The notes under the pieces were generated by a model, which worked only from the letters and a program-made list of their open reading frames with translations, did no database searches and was not told where the DNA came from. From Pleodorina starrii (Eukaryota > Chlorophyta > Chlorophyceae > Chlamydomonadales > Volvocaceae), in the NCBI GenBank assembly GCA_030267565.1, contig BRXU01000001.1, positions 4,836,001-4,900,000 on the forward strand: 64,000 bases of DNA, given 5' to 3'. Below, piece by piece: positions 1 through 12,400 of this stretch (position 1 is its first letter; each line of letters opens with the position of its first letter). The position numbers and the translations under genes are program-made.

Positions 1-1668
1 CCGCGATCTACTGCTTCATTTGACATTTTCGTGAGGTCAAGGTTTTAGTGATATCACAGCTCGGCTCTCTGGTGCCGTACGACTGCTCAATAACTGTGAT
101 TTCTGTCCGATTTTTTGTTGCGCGATATCAACGGGGATGTCGCTCGTGCTTTGGAGTCCATCAGTTGTTAAGTAGATGTGGGCAGGTCGGGGTGCGCAGG
201 CAGTGCAGTGCAGTGCAGGGAGCGCATCGTTTCAGGTAGCGGTGGTCGCAGACGAGGCTGCCGTATAGGTTCCGCGCTTCATTATGGTTATGGCAGTTGA
301 TGGTTGGGAGTTTAGCAGCGGCGCTAGTCGTAGCGCCGATGGCAGGAGGACAGGGCAGCGCAATAGGATGTGCTCTGCAGCAGCAGCAGGTTTGCATGGG
401 ATGGAGCTTTGTGCAGGAAGCTGTTATTGGCAGGTGGTGTTGGGGGCTGGACGCTGTAGGGCATTTGGCGTGGGCCAGCGCTCATGATAGGGAAGGAGAG
501 ATTTATAACCTTTATCAAGGTACCCCGCAGATAATCGAAATTAGCGCAGGGTGGCTGTGTTGTCGTACGGGTGCATTGTGTGGCCGCAGCCAAGGTCCTG
601 GGCGCCAAGGCTGCCATTTCAGACTCGAACTCTGCTCACATGGATTTGTGTGTGTGTGTTGTGTGGATTCATGTTACGGTATCTTGCCACCAGTGGACTG
701 CGGATCGTCAATCTGCGGGGGTGTATTGGCGAAGGGTGCGGTCGGACCTTTGGTGTACGGCGGGCGAAGTGGCCGCTGTGGTGAGGTCCCCTGTTGTACC
801 CTCTGTTGCCGAGGTATAGGTTTCCGTTGTGCAAAGCATTCGACTGGGACGCACGCGCACTTGCGTGCGCCCTGTCTTTGCGTTGTCATTGCGTATTGGC
901 TGGTTGGTTGTTTGATGGAAATAGCCTAGAACGATAGTGCGCACTCGTCTAACTCACGGAGGCACGCGGGGTTTTATCCGTATGCGCCCCTCCCCCCGGG
1001 CTGTCTAGACCTGATGGATGGATGTGGCGAATCGGCGTTCCGCGGCTTTTTTTTGTTTCCAGGAGGGCCCTGCGTTGTTGCCTTGATCGTTTGAGATGGG
1101 GCAGTGGAGAGGCTAGCAGTACTTATAACATGTCAGCGGCCGTCCTGTGCCCCATGGTTGTCCCCGCTACAGTGCACGGCCCTCTGGCTCTACCCCTGCG
1201 AGGGTCTGGAGCCCACTGTAACAAACACGACTGTGGATCATGAAGCAACGGCTGTGGATAATGAAGCACGGCAGCGGCATCAAGCTTTTAGCACAACACC
1301 CAAGTATTTGTGTTATTTTGGATAGGCTCTACCATAAGCCCGGGCCATCTATGCACACGGTTACGCGCCGTCGCCGTCCGCGTAGTTGTCCCTGTTGGGT
1401 CGCGCTACAGCGAAGTCTCTCGAAACCTACCAGTGAACGACGTTCACTAAAAGCGAAGCAGATGTTTCTAGGGGCCCAAGCAAACGTGAGATGGTCACAG
1501 CCGCGCTGTAAAGCGTTGATGCAAATGTATCGTGAAAGACTCATGGACAGCTTGCCGTAGATCACCTTGGTCGACCCTGTCGATGACACCTTGCAGCCCT
1601 CAATTTCAACTTGCGACCAGGTTTCAACATTTGTGGCCTTTCTAGTAATTGCATTCTCCGTGTATACC
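1..1668. other. Upstream region with no supported gene
   Basis: No open frame here shows a recognisable family, splice-consistent exons or the strong GC3 bias of the real genes nearby. A 210-codon open frame (297-929, +) is rich in Cys, Gly and Trp and looks like chance or untranslated sequence. The last 100 bases are probably the 5' UTR of the Hikeshi gene. A small imperfect repeat around CTGTGGATMATGAAGC lies near 1228-1270. Confidence 0.5.
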
Positions 1669-2383
1669 ATGTTCGGCATCTTATTCGTTGGAGTCACCGG
1701 TCCGATTACCTCGCAGCAGTTCGTGCAAGTCGACAGCACACACTGGGTGTTAGATTGCGGCAATATAACAGCCAATTACATAGATCTTAAGGAGGTCGCC
1801 CTTTTCTTGCTGCCCGGAACTGCGCTGGACCCCAATGCGGCCCTCGGCTTGTACGTAAAGGCGGGGGCAACATCGCAGTGGGCCTACCGGGGCTGCGTGC
1901 ACAATGCACACCCCAGCGAGGTCATGCCGCTGCAGGCACGCTGAATTGCGGGCAATAAGTGCCGAAAGCGGAAGCCATTTACGGGACTTGTGTTGGTCGT
2001 TTCAGTGGCCGCTCAACGACGACGGCAGCCCAATTCCAGCGAACTTGGGCCCTGTCCAAATCGGTATTTCGATTGAGCCGGGTGAACAAATTGTTCAGAA
2101 GGAAGGCAGCGCGCACGGCGCGAAAGAGGAGTTCGCTAAGAGGGTTGGGCTAGACCTCTTCCGCTTCCTCGAGTCTTTTCAGACTCAGCAGATGGGAGAC
2201 CACATCGTTGTGCCAGCCAACGCGCTGGACAGGTACGTGTCCGGCGTTGCGGACAGTGTCATGCGCCCTGCCGACATTATTCTTCTGATGTAGTATATCC
2301 CTGTACGCAGGTGGTTTGTGCGCTTTTCGGAGAAATATCGGCGCGACCCCGATTTCCTGACACGACGCAAGGAGGCGTTCTGA
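1669..2383 (+). CDS. Hikeshi/OPI10-family nuclear import carrier for Hsp70
   Basis: Three exons (1669-1935, 2006-2232, 2311-2383) give 188 aa, close to the 197 aa of the human protein. In animals Hikeshi carries heat-shock protein 70 into the nucleus during heat stress. Visible family signatures are the MFG start, the beta-rich N-terminal half with LFLLPGT, the QIGISIEP segment, and a C-terminal helix ending RFSEKYRRDPDFL, which matches the human pattern of an aromatic/basic tail. The start codon was chosen because it aligns with the human MFG start. The first intron (1936-2005) uses a GC donor (CAG|GCACGC), which keeps VMPLQ before WPL. A GT donor at 1921 is also in frame and would delete four to five residues. 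The second intron is GT-AG. Family assignment is firm; the exact exon 1 end is less so. Confidence 0.88.
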
Positions 2384-2532
2384 AAACCAAATGCTGCCGT
2401 CGCGTGTCGTACTGCCTCATGTCAGGGCACTACGTCATGACTATCATGGCTTTTTACTGGTTTAATTGTCAGATTATTCTCCTCCTCAGAAAAGTTTTAC
2501 GTCTGGCGGCGCAGCACCATCAGCACTCTCGG

Positions 2533-3015
2533 ATGAAGAAGGATGCGCCAACGGCAAAGAAGGCTGGCAGCTCAAGCGGTCGAAGCGGCAACAAGAAGCC
2601 TGACTTGAAGTCATCTCCGGGTGTCCGCAAACAGCAAGGGACGAAGCCTCCACAGGGGCGGCAAGGCCAAGGCGGCAGGCAACAGCCATCCAGACCCTGG
2701 GACAAGCACCAGGCGGCTGCGCGAGCCCTCCTGCGCGGCTCTGGCCTCAGCGCGGGCAGCCTCTCCGCTCTGCTGGACCAGACTGCCGAGGAGCTGCGGG
2801 ACAAAAATGTCAAGTGCCAGGGCGCCGCTGCAGCTGCCGGACGTCAGGGGCCTGCGCCCACGGGGATAGAGCCGTCCCCACGCCAGTCGCACCCGCCCGC
2901 TGCGCCACCCCCCACGCCGGCGGAGAAACCCAAGCTGGCGGGCACGAAGCCCAGCCGCCTTGCGCCCAACGACCCGGGGTCTGTGCTGGAGTCGCTGTCA
3001 TCCTGGGGTCTATGA
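2533..3015 (+). CDS. Possible small basic, Pro/Ala-rich protein (uncertain)
   Basis: An open frame of 160 codons starts at MKKDAPTAKK and ends in LESLSSWGL. It begins 150 bases after the Hikeshi stop. A pyrimidine-rich acceptor-like stretch (TTCTCCTCCTCAG, ending about 2492) lies just upstream, so it could also be the last exon of a gene whose first exon overlaps the Hikeshi 3' UTR. The N-terminal half is Lys/Arg/Gly/Ser rich; a short amphipathic segment (SLSALLDQTAEELRDKN) follows, then a Pro/Ala tail. No family is recognised. GC-rich third positions favour coding, but Hikeshi 3' UTR is the alternative. Confidence 0.35.
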   Translation: MKKDAPTAKKAGSSSGRSGNKKPDLKSSPGVRKQQGTKPPQGRQGQGGRQQPSRPWDKHQAAARALLRGSGLSAGSLSALLDQTAEELRDKNVKCQGAAAAAGRQGPAPTGIEPSPRQSHPPAAPPPTPAEKPKLAGTKPSRLAPNDPGSVLESLSSWGL

Positions 3016-4451
3016 TGATGCAGTGAGGGGGTAGTGCAAGGGACGTACTTTGGGCTGAGTCCGACGACGTAATCAGGGGTGACTGGCTATCTTGCCACCA
3101 TGGATTGACCGCCATATCAACTCTCGGCGGCTCAGTCCGTAGCACATTGAAGAAACAGACCATGACGTGACGCGCCTTGCAACCGTGCCGTACACCCCTA
3201 CCATACATCCATACGGCACCCCACACCGATAGTATAGATTATTGCATTTGTTTAACTGGACGTTGTTTGTCATGAATTGGACGGATTATTCCTTCACTTC
3301 AATGCCGTAGTTAGGTGGGCAGCTAGACTGCCGCTGTACGTGTATGGCGGCTGCTGAGTGGTACTGCAGGCCGACGAGCGGCCCAAATGGGCCAGACGGA
3401 CGCTCGGTACTTTGACGTAAGGTGACAATGAAGCCAATGAGGTCCTTGTCGATTACATTTTGTTGAGGCGTCGTGCGAAGCTGAGGGAGTACTCCTTCCA
3501 CAGCCTCTGCGATGAGGGCTGGAGGGTATTGGGATGTGGGCATCGGGCTTTAGTTTGGGGCTTTGGCAGGAGCTGTCGGTACGGTCCATGAAACCTGATC
3601 TGACGTGCTGCGCGTGCGTTGCGTGGCGCTGCTGCTGTTGCCATGCACCGAAGGGAAAGGGACGCCGGGGGCCCCCCAAACCCACCTCTTCCTCGGGTGT
3701 CAGGGGCTTAACCGGGTCTTGTGGCTGCTGGCTAGAACCATCCGCTTGCTTCGAGTGGCTGGTTGACAGGAACGCTTTGGCTGTGCGCGGGTCCTCCTCC
3801 GCCGTGGCGGTAATCTGTACGAGGTGGGACGTGGGAGGTTGTTACGTCTAGGGTCTAGCTGTCGAGTGTCGAGGGACGAGGGTTGGCCCCGGCGCCGAAA
3901 CTCTAGCTTGGGATGTAACTACTTGAGATGTAATTATAAGCGGCTGGCCATGCGCTCACCCTGGCAAGTATCTGGCGGCCCATGGCGTCCCTTTTGGGTT
4001 CGCTCATTGTTAGGCAACGGGTAATGGCGCTCAAACTTTCGGATGGCTGCACAACGGTAAATTTAATTTATTGCAATGTATGTATGAGCCCCTGATTCAG
4101 AGCCTCTCTTAACAAGACCACGGCGTCCGGACCGACAGCACAGCAGTTATAAATTCTCGAAATCAACAACTAATTGACGGAAGTTAGATTCAAAACTGCC
4201 GCTGATGTGGTGGCAGTCAGGCAATCGCTGAACCTTTCAGCAACATTCTGACGTAAACTCAAACGGTGCTGTACAACTTAGACCCTTGCTTTTACGGGTC
4301 CAAACGCTAAACGTTTTTCCACGACGGTTATTTACACACTCATAAAGGCCACTCGACTATTTGAGTTTGCCGGTGATTGCTGGTCGATTACAAAAAAACT
4401 TGTGTTGGAAGGGAGGAGTGGGCTTGGGCTGCGTGCGCCGCCTGAGCTTGG
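3016..4451. other. Intergenic stretch
   Basis: No gene-like frame is seen. Two TGTAA/TGTAAT motifs near 3914-3936 could be polyadenylation signals (TGTAA is the usual chlorophyte signal) for a transcript from the left. The segment 4020-4400 is AT-richer and may hold the promoter of the next gene. Confidence 0.45.
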
Positions 4452-6805
4452 ATGGGTTGCGGCGCAAGCGTACACACTCAAGGTACATTGTCCGTGCGTG
4501 CAGGTGAGGGCTGGGCCGCGCCCAGCTGCTCTTACCTTCGGAATGTACTGGACATGTGTATATCCTATCCGACCTGCACCGCAGGACCGGAGCAAGAAGC
4601 AGCCACAGGAGCATCAAAGGACACCTCACCTGTTCCGTTCCCAGAGGAGAAACAGGCCCCCGCTCCGGAGCCGGACGCTAGGGACGTAGAGAAGCCGGGA
4701 GGCGCACAGCCCGCGGCGGGGGCCCCCGCCCCCGCCTGCGCCCCCGACCCCAGCCCCGGCCCCCGCCTCAAACCCGAGCCAGCCGAAACGCAATCGCTGC
4801 AACCGCTTTGCAGCGCAGAATCCGGGACTCCCAGCAGCTGGGCAGATGAGCTCTCTCCCTGCTCGCCAGCCCCGAACGGCCCCGTCTTGTTAGATGGCCC
4901 GGCCTCAGCCCCGGCGGCACAGCCAGCTCAGCCGCAGAGCCTGCCTGGCACCAGCGGCGGCGGCACCTCGCTCGATGGGACGCGGCTGGTGTTGGGCGCC
5001 TCGACGTCCTGCTCCTCCGCGGACGTGCTGGATTTGGAGCGCTCCAACCCCAACCGCTCCTCCGGCGTGTTCGACCCCGCCGTGACTCCCAGCTCGCAGA
5101 CCGCCACAGTGACTCTGCTTCCGGAGGCCCAGGGCGGCTTCGCGGGGCGAGCCAGGTACACGGATGAGTCCGATCTGTCCATCGCCAGCCACTCGTACGA
5201 CCTGGATGGCCTTGGGGATGACGACAGTGACGACGACGAAGTGGCGTCGCTGTGAGTGGGTCAGCGGGCGAGGGAGGGGAGGGAGGGGAGGGAAGGGCCG
5301 CTGGGGTGGGCGCAGAAGGGTCCTTTGGAGCCGCGAGTCCGCTGCGCACACCCCGGGGGGATGGGCTGTGGATTCGGGAGCGCAGCGGGGGTTGAGGCGA
5401 GAGACGCTGCACGCAGCAGCTCTGCGGCGGTCAAACACACACACACACAGGGGGGTTGTGCTGTGCGGAGTTGCCTCGTGGCTGGAGCATGCTCCCGAGC
5501 TGGGCTGGCTGGGCTGCAGCGGGGTACAAAGATGATACCGCTGCAGTGGGGCGCCGGACTGTACCGTAGTTGGAGGCGGGACTGGACGGGGAGGCGCCGC
5601 GGCTTGCGGGAAGCAGTACCAGTGGGATTGTGGGACGCAGGCGGCGGCGGTGGCGGCTGTTGCGGTCCGTCAGCCCAGCTGGCTGTGCTGGCTGCCGGTA
5701 CAGCCCACGCGGCACGGTGCGCGCTTGTGGTGGCAGTCGCCGCAGCATGGGTTGGTCCGCACGGCAAGATGGCGAGTTCCGTACAGGTACTGCACGCAGT
5801 TGGCGCGTGCACACACACACATACACAGATGCCCCCGCACTCACTTGCCGCGTGTGCTGACGGCTCGCCCTCATCCTCACCCTCCCCACCGCTCGGTCCT
5901 CACCGCCATCCTCCAGATTCACGCTCCAATCTTGGAAGCGGTACTACAACTACAACAAGCGGAAATCCCACGACCTGCTGGTGAGGGGTCGCGAGCACGG
6001 GACGGGAGGTCTGGCGGGTGAACCGTATACGGGATGGGTGTAACGTGTAAAGCCCTGGTTCCAGGGCGCTGCCGCTCTGCGCCCTGCCTTGCCGGGGGTG
6101 AGCTGGTGGCTGACGCTGGTGCCGCCCCGCCCCGCCCCCCCCCCGCTGCCCCCCTTGTTGCTCCTCCTTTTCCCTCCAGACGTACTTTTGGCGGCGGTTC
6201 CCTCCCCAGGACTTCAGCTGCTTCTGCATCAGTTACCGCAATCAGGAGCTGCTGGTCACTTCCTTCATGGTGGGTGGGTGGGTGGGTGGGTGAAGGTTAG
6301 GAGGCGGGGCGGGCTGCCTGGGCGGCTTGCAGGCCGGGTGCGCCCAAGCCATCCCAAGAAACCTAACGGCAACGCAGCCCCCGCTGCCCTTCCTCCATCC
6401 CGTCTCAAACCAACACACTCCGAAACACCTTCAACCGAAAACCAACCTTTCGCTTCTCTTCATCCCTAACCCCTTTCTCCCCTCCCTCCCTCCATCCCTC
6501 AGGCCGAGAACTGCATCCACGGCTACTGCGCCCGCCTGGAAGATCTGGGTCTCGCCTCCGAGGTGTTTTTGCTGATGTACACACTGCACGACCCCGAGCT
6601 GGACCAGTACCGCATCGTGGGGCTGCTGCTGACCGCCGGACCCGCGCTGCCGCCGCCGCTGGCGCAGCTGTCCGCCTTCGACGGCTTCCTGTACCACCGC
6701 GCCGACACCTCGCGCACCACCGTCAAGCAGTTTGTGAGCGCGCTGCTCGTGGGGGTCAGCCCGCTGCACAGCCTAAAGCTAGTCAGCGGGAGGGAGGTGC
6801 TGTGA
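4452..6805 (+). CDS. eEF1B-gamma C-terminal (EF1G) domain protein with N-terminal acylation motif
   Basis: Five exons (4452-4482, 4585-5251, 5917-5980, 6180-6269, 6503-6805) give 384 aa with matching phases. The protein begins MGCGAS, a classic Gly2 myristoylation / Cys3 palmitoylation pattern. Residues about 10-230 are low-complexity Pro/Ala/Ser sequence ending in an acidic DDDSDDDE stretch. From about residue 233 the sequence follows the EF1-gamma C-terminal domain: FTLQSWKRYYN (family: F-V-L-D-x-W-K-R-x-Y-S-N), YFWRRF, YRNQELLVTSFMAEN, GYCARLEDL, a central strand ending IVGLLL, and GFLYHRAD near the end. The usual N-terminal GST-like domain of eEF1B-gamma is absent, so this is probably not the canonical translation factor; a membrane-tethered role is inference. 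Splice donors GTGAGT follow the acidic segment. A TGTAA signal sits at 7003-7007, about 200 bases after the stop. The final stop (…GCT|GTGAGC) could instead be a donor, so a further exon is possible. Confidence 0.78.
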
Positions 6806-9482
6806 GCGAGGCTGGGGACCGGGGGAGGCCGGTCGGGCGACGGGGCGCGGGGGAGGGCGCAGCAGGCGGGCAGGCGCGCGCAGCTGGCTTTGCCAGCAAG
6901 GCGTCGGCGCCTTGTGGTTGTGGCGAGTGGCGCGGCGGGTTGGGCCCAACCGGGCGCCCCGGGTGGGAGTCTAGATGGGCTTGTGGGGCTGCGACTGGGG
7001 GCTGTAATGTTGGTGGCGTTGACGGCGTGGTTGGGCGAAGCGAATGGGCGCTTTGGGACTTGCCGCAGCGGTGGGAGGCGGCGGTGGGAGCCTGCAACGC
7101 GTGCGGACGCAGCCGGCGTTTGGGTGTAGCGGGAAGGCGCGCGGGACGCGATGCGGGTCTGTGGATGCCACTTGGGGCCGGGGTGGGCGTTGCCCCCTTT
7201 GATGCCGCTGAGGGGTGAGGGGTGAGGCTCGTTTGCGGCTGGGCAGAGCGCCGCCTGCGAGGAGGATGTCCAGCCAAGGATGTGGGATGCGGCCGGGACG
7301 GCCGCGACGGTGCGGCAGCAGCGGATTACGGTACTTTGCGGTTGAGGAGGGGCTCGGCGCGCGTCGCGAAATGTTGAAAACGAACGGATGGGGGCACACG
7401 CACGTTGATTGGCGGTGGGCCGCGTGTCGGGACCCACTGGGGAGCGTCAGGGGATGATGAGGAGGAGCATGTCCTCGGGGACCCATGCAGGGACCGGCGA
7501 CAGCTCGCAATGCAGTGCAGTATTAGGGCCTTGCTAGGTAGCGATAGCGGTAAAGAGAGAGCAGATCCAGGGGCACTTTGCTGCGACAGCGTGGTCCAAG
7601 TGGAGTCATAAGGGTCAAACGCTGACACCTGACAGGTTGGTAGACGAAGACGAGAGTGGCTAGAAAGGATTTAGTAGCTTGGCGGCGAGAATAATGGCGG
7701 TGAAGCGGGCGAAGACGACGGACGAGGGCCAGGCGAGTACCGAGTGTTACGAGGGTGCACTTCTTGTTAGGCGCAGGCGGCACTAGACGGCGACGGACAA
7801 CTCGATGTGTTTGATTGCCAATTGGCGCTGTACGGCGGTAAGGGTCGCCGAACTGCTCGCCGGCATGCGCGATCACGTAACCCCTGCCACCCAATCTGGT
7901 TTTTGCATCCCTGGTATGAAGGACTCAACAAGAGGGGCGAGGTGGCGGCAAGTGGTGCGGTGCGGGAGAGTGGGACGGCAGCGGTGGGATGGCGCGCACA
8001 TGATCCGGGGGAATGCAACTCATCGGGATTGTGACTGATCAATTGCTCGACGGGCGGAGCGCTGTCCAGGAGATGTGTGTCTTAAGAGCACTTGTGCAGC
8101 TGCGTTCGTGTGGATAATCGTTTAAACGATTGGCTGGGCTTTGGTGTGGGTGCTCTCGGGGCTCTGGGGGGAGGCATGGGGTCAGACAGGTCAACTGTGC
8201 CTTGGGGAAGCACACCGTCGCAATGGACTTGGCGACCACCTCTCAATAGGCATGCCGTACCGTGGTGGCAGGCGACAGGCTTGTCACCACGCCTTGTTGG
8301 AACTGTCACAAGGCTGTGTTTGACACAGCCGCATGGCGAGGCCGAGCTGGTCACGATGACGTACCTGCGGCTCTGTGGCAATCCAGCGCTGATTTGGAGT
8401 ACGGATTGCACTCTACGAAGGAAGGGTGCTCACAGGCAGCGCGTGCTGCGCGGCGAGGAAACGTCCCGTGGGTCGGTACACATCTCGGGGGCGTGGGAGT
8501 GCCGACGCGATGTGCCAATAGGTGGATGTTTTCGTTTAGGATCGTCCACGATAGGTGGGCTTTAGTGTGTGTGGTGAGCTCCGGCTACCGGAAGGTGAGC
8601 TGAAGTGTGCAAAGAACTTGACACTTGCAGGCAGCACGACGCAGGGCCGCAACGCTTACATAAATGACGGCTAATCAGAATGCGCCCACGCATGACCCTA
8701 GTGGTCCCTCATTGTAACCCTAATGCATCCTAATCATACAGTCGACACGGGACCAGACCGTGGTCGATTTCAGACTATCAGGTGCAGGCTACAAGACGTC
8801 ACCACGACTCCTCATAAAATGCATGTACCCGTAATAGGCGTGCAGTGATTCGGGCGGCAGTCGCAACGCATGCCCCCCCTTCAACATGCAAGTCTCCCGG
8901 TCTCGTCTAGCGGCCAACTACGTACGCGTCCCAAACATGCCAAAGGGAGAGTGTCTGAAATACATGTGTACCAAAGATGGCCGCAGGAGGCGCTATTTAA
9001 ACGAGGCCACTGGCGATGGCTGCGGACAAACCCAGACGCCCGGAGGCCGAGCGCCCCACACGGCTGTGGGACACCATTTATGTGTGGTCAACCTGTAGAT
9101 CTTCCCGCACGGGTTAACGGTCCCAAACTGTCCTGAACCCCTTAAGCTTTTTGGATGCATAACCCAATCCCCCCTCCGGAAATGACCACGTCAGTAAATG
9201 TGTGCACAGTTCCGTCCAACGATAGCCTCGCTGCAGCAAAGCCTCTGTCGACACCTTGTTAACACACGCAAACATCGAACTCTCATGTGCGGCGGTACAT
9301 AAAGTAGTCGAACCCAAACAAACGTCGAATAAAACATAGAATTGTGTGGTAATTGCCAGGGTTGAACTACTTAAACCTCCAGAGCCATGCAATGCGCACG
9401 AGTGCACCGCCCCGTCCTGCTGCTTACACGGGGGGCCCTCCAGCGCATCTCCCACCGTCCCTGCCTTCCGTTTGCCACTCCG
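6806..9482. other. Convergent 3' region between two genes
   Basis: This holds the 3' UTR of the EF1G-domain gene (TGTAA at 7003-7007) and the 3' UTR of the HIR gene on the other strand (reverse-strand TGTAA at 9424-9428). The GC-rich part to about 7600 has many overlapping frames on both strands, but none has family similarity. From 7600 to 9300 I see no gene. Confidence 0.5.
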
Positions 9483-12400
9483 TTACTTGCTAGGGCCAGC
9501 ACCGGCGGCCGCGTGCGCCTCCAGGAAGCTGTTGCGGATCTGCGACGCGATGTCGCTGATGCCGCCGGGCGCATGGTTGAGGAACACCGTGGATGCGTGC
9601 TTGTTGGCGCCGAGGTCCTGCAGTTCAGAACGACAACATCATTTCAGTACTCCAGTGGGGCGGCTGAACGCGCTTGACGCACAGCACGAGCGCTCCCAGA
9701 CAGGACAAGTGCGTTGCAACGCAACCATTTCGCATGCAGGGAGGGGATCGGAGAGGCAAGACAGGGCGGTGGCAAGTTGGCTGGTCTCGCCATCCAGCTT
9801 TCTCCGCCAGTCGCCCTTCCCACCTTGAGCATGTCGAAGTACTGCGTCACCATCATCAGCTGCATCACCTCCTTTGAGGAAATGTCGGTGACACCGGTCT
9901 GTGGAGTGGTTGCGTGTGTTGACCGGGCGCGCACGCCAGGGGAAAATGGGCAACAGTTGGCATGATGTCAGAGACTGCACAGAAATCGCATCCATTATGC
10001 GCAGAGAGGGGCCCGTGGACCGGAACAGGCAAACATGGGGTGCAAAAGGTCCGCGAACGCCATTGCACACGAGCAGCGGACATCCTGCCCAACAGAATCC
10101 ACGATACCGCCTCGTCAGCCCTGATGCAAGCCCACTTAGCCCGCGATGGCATCCGTCCAGCACTGAGGACCCCCAAAGAGCCCTTATAGCAAACAAACGC
10201 CACAGGGCATGCGCTCGGACCTGGAACGCGGCCACCGAGTCCCGCAGACCACCCATGATCGCCTGCGGGGTCAAAAAGGGCGCGCAAAGCGATTCGACAC
10301 GGGGATAGCCGGTTTCTGGGGGAACAAAGCTGCCTCCGTGCGAACCACGCTGCGCGATTCAGTCGTGCCGCTCCCTGATCTCCCAGCCGCCCATTCTCCC
10401 CTCCACTCACAACATGTCCCGGTTCCTTCGCTGCGGTAACTTCTTTCTTTCCCATCACAATTTCCCTCCTACTTTAGTGCCGACCCCTGCATCCCACCGT
10501 GTAGACCCGTGCGCGTTTCCCACGCACCTGTCGCTGTCGGGCAATACCCTGGCCCTGCAGGTACTTGGCCTCCGCCTCGGCCTCAGCCGCCTTGACAACG
10601 GCCAACTGCGCACATCGCAGTCAACCAACAGCCGTGTTCAGCGCAGTGTAACGGTGTCTCGGAATGCTCCGGAGATGCAAGACCGGGGATGCAAGAACAT
10701 AAAGCGACAGTAGATCGCGCGCATGTACCCCGTCTCGAAACAGCCTTTCCTTCCCTCAAGGGCCCTGTCGGGCCATCGGTGCCCACTACAAGGAGCCACT
10801 CCGCTCTCTTCCGCAGTCGCTTCACTCACCTTCTCGGCCTCGGCCTTCTCAGCGGCCGCCACACGCAGCCGGCGCGCCGCGTTGATCTCGTTCATAGCCT
10901 CCTTCACCTGAAGAGGGGGAGAAGGACGGCAACGATTACGCCAAGAGAAGTAAGGGTGAGGTCAGCTTGTAAAATGACCAGAAATCACCCTGGGATGGTT
11001 CCTCGCCCCAAAAGGTTATCCCAGCAGCCTCCCAAAATTTCAGCTTGCCTTGTGTGCCGGCTCAATGTCATTGACCAGCACGTGAATGATCATGTATCCG
11101 TAGCCCTCCATCGACTTGGCCAGAGCGTCTTTGATGGATTTCGCGATATCATCCTTCATCTCGTACGCGTCGTCCTGAAGGGGGTTGCGTGGGAGGCAGG
11201 GTTGGCGGTGGGGTTGGCCAATACTGTGGAGCTGTGTATTAGGCGCACAGCAAGGAAAGCGCGCGGAGTGATGCGGAGAAACGGCAACCCGCGCTGTGGC
11301 AGAATGTTGTGTGCAGCATGCCTGCATGCAATCCCGGTAGCGGATCAGGCGGTCAGTCGAAGCAACAATAAGGCTCTCGGGCAGCCGCCGCAGCCACGCC
11401 TACTGAACTGGCAGGCCCTCACGCCCTGGGCGGGATGGCGTTCAGCCCCCTTGACAGTTGCCACGCCGATAGATGCCTCCGCCGAGGCCCGTCATCGGCC
11501 GAAGGGCAAAATACCGCAGCACTTTTTCCCAGAGCATATCTCACGCACTGAAACAATCCCCAGGGACATGCCCAGCACAGCACAGCACGGACCCGCCTAG
11601 CTGCCCGTCCCCAGGCGCATCCGCCACGAGCCCACGAACTTCAGCGTCCGCAATCCGGCTTACCAAGTTGAGCTTCGGCACGGCGGCGCGAACCTCGTCG
11701 AAGACGTACGACGAGATCTGTCACGCCAAACACATCATAGGCGCACGAAGGGCACCGAACAGGAGGGGAGACTGTTTGCATCAGGCAGCGCGTTTTATCA
11801 AGCGCGACGGTCTGGAGGACATAACACACATACCGGTAACTACATCCGTCTAAACCTCGAGCAACTTGAGGACTGCTCAAGGCGGGCGGCCGAATCGCAC
11901 ATACACTGGCACCATCGCACGACCTCAAAGAAAGGCCCCCGGCGGCCGCTTCAGGGTTCCCGCCTCATGCCACCCCCATGTGTAGCCCTCCAGCTCCCTG
12001 CTGATCCGTCACGACATCCATCAAGCCCTCCCTCCGAAGCCCGGCACCCGGCTGACCTGGCTTGTAGAGTTGGTGAGCTTGTAGTACGCATCAAACACCG
12101 CGTCGCGCTTGACCTGAGCGAGGGGACAGACACTATTTGGTTGGGCACTTCGCAGACATTGTTTATGGGTGCGACATCGAAGGTCTATGGTAAGGGTAAG
12201 CCCTCCCATAATGGGCTACGAGCCGATACCGAGGCCAAAAGCTTGAGCTTGGTCCAACGGTTCCAAAGGTTTTAGGGTTTTCGCCGGCCGGCCGACTGAC
12301 TGCAGCTGGCTTCTCACCTGGTACTGGACGCTGATCGTCATCGTCACGAAGACATTGTCCTGACGGGTGCGTGTGTAGATGGGGAGGGAGCGCAAAACAC

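Noticed and set aside
297..929. 210-codon + frame rich in Cys/Trp/Gly
   Set aside because: No family, no start context, composition unlike the true exons of the window.
1567..1668. Upstream extension of the Hikeshi frame (MVDPVDD…)
   Set aside because: It begins at a non-ATG codon and precedes the MFG start that aligns with the family; likely 5' UTR.
12266..12285. TTTTAGGGTTTT as a telomeric tract
   Set aside because: Only one and a half units; mentioned only beside the longer tract at 48466.
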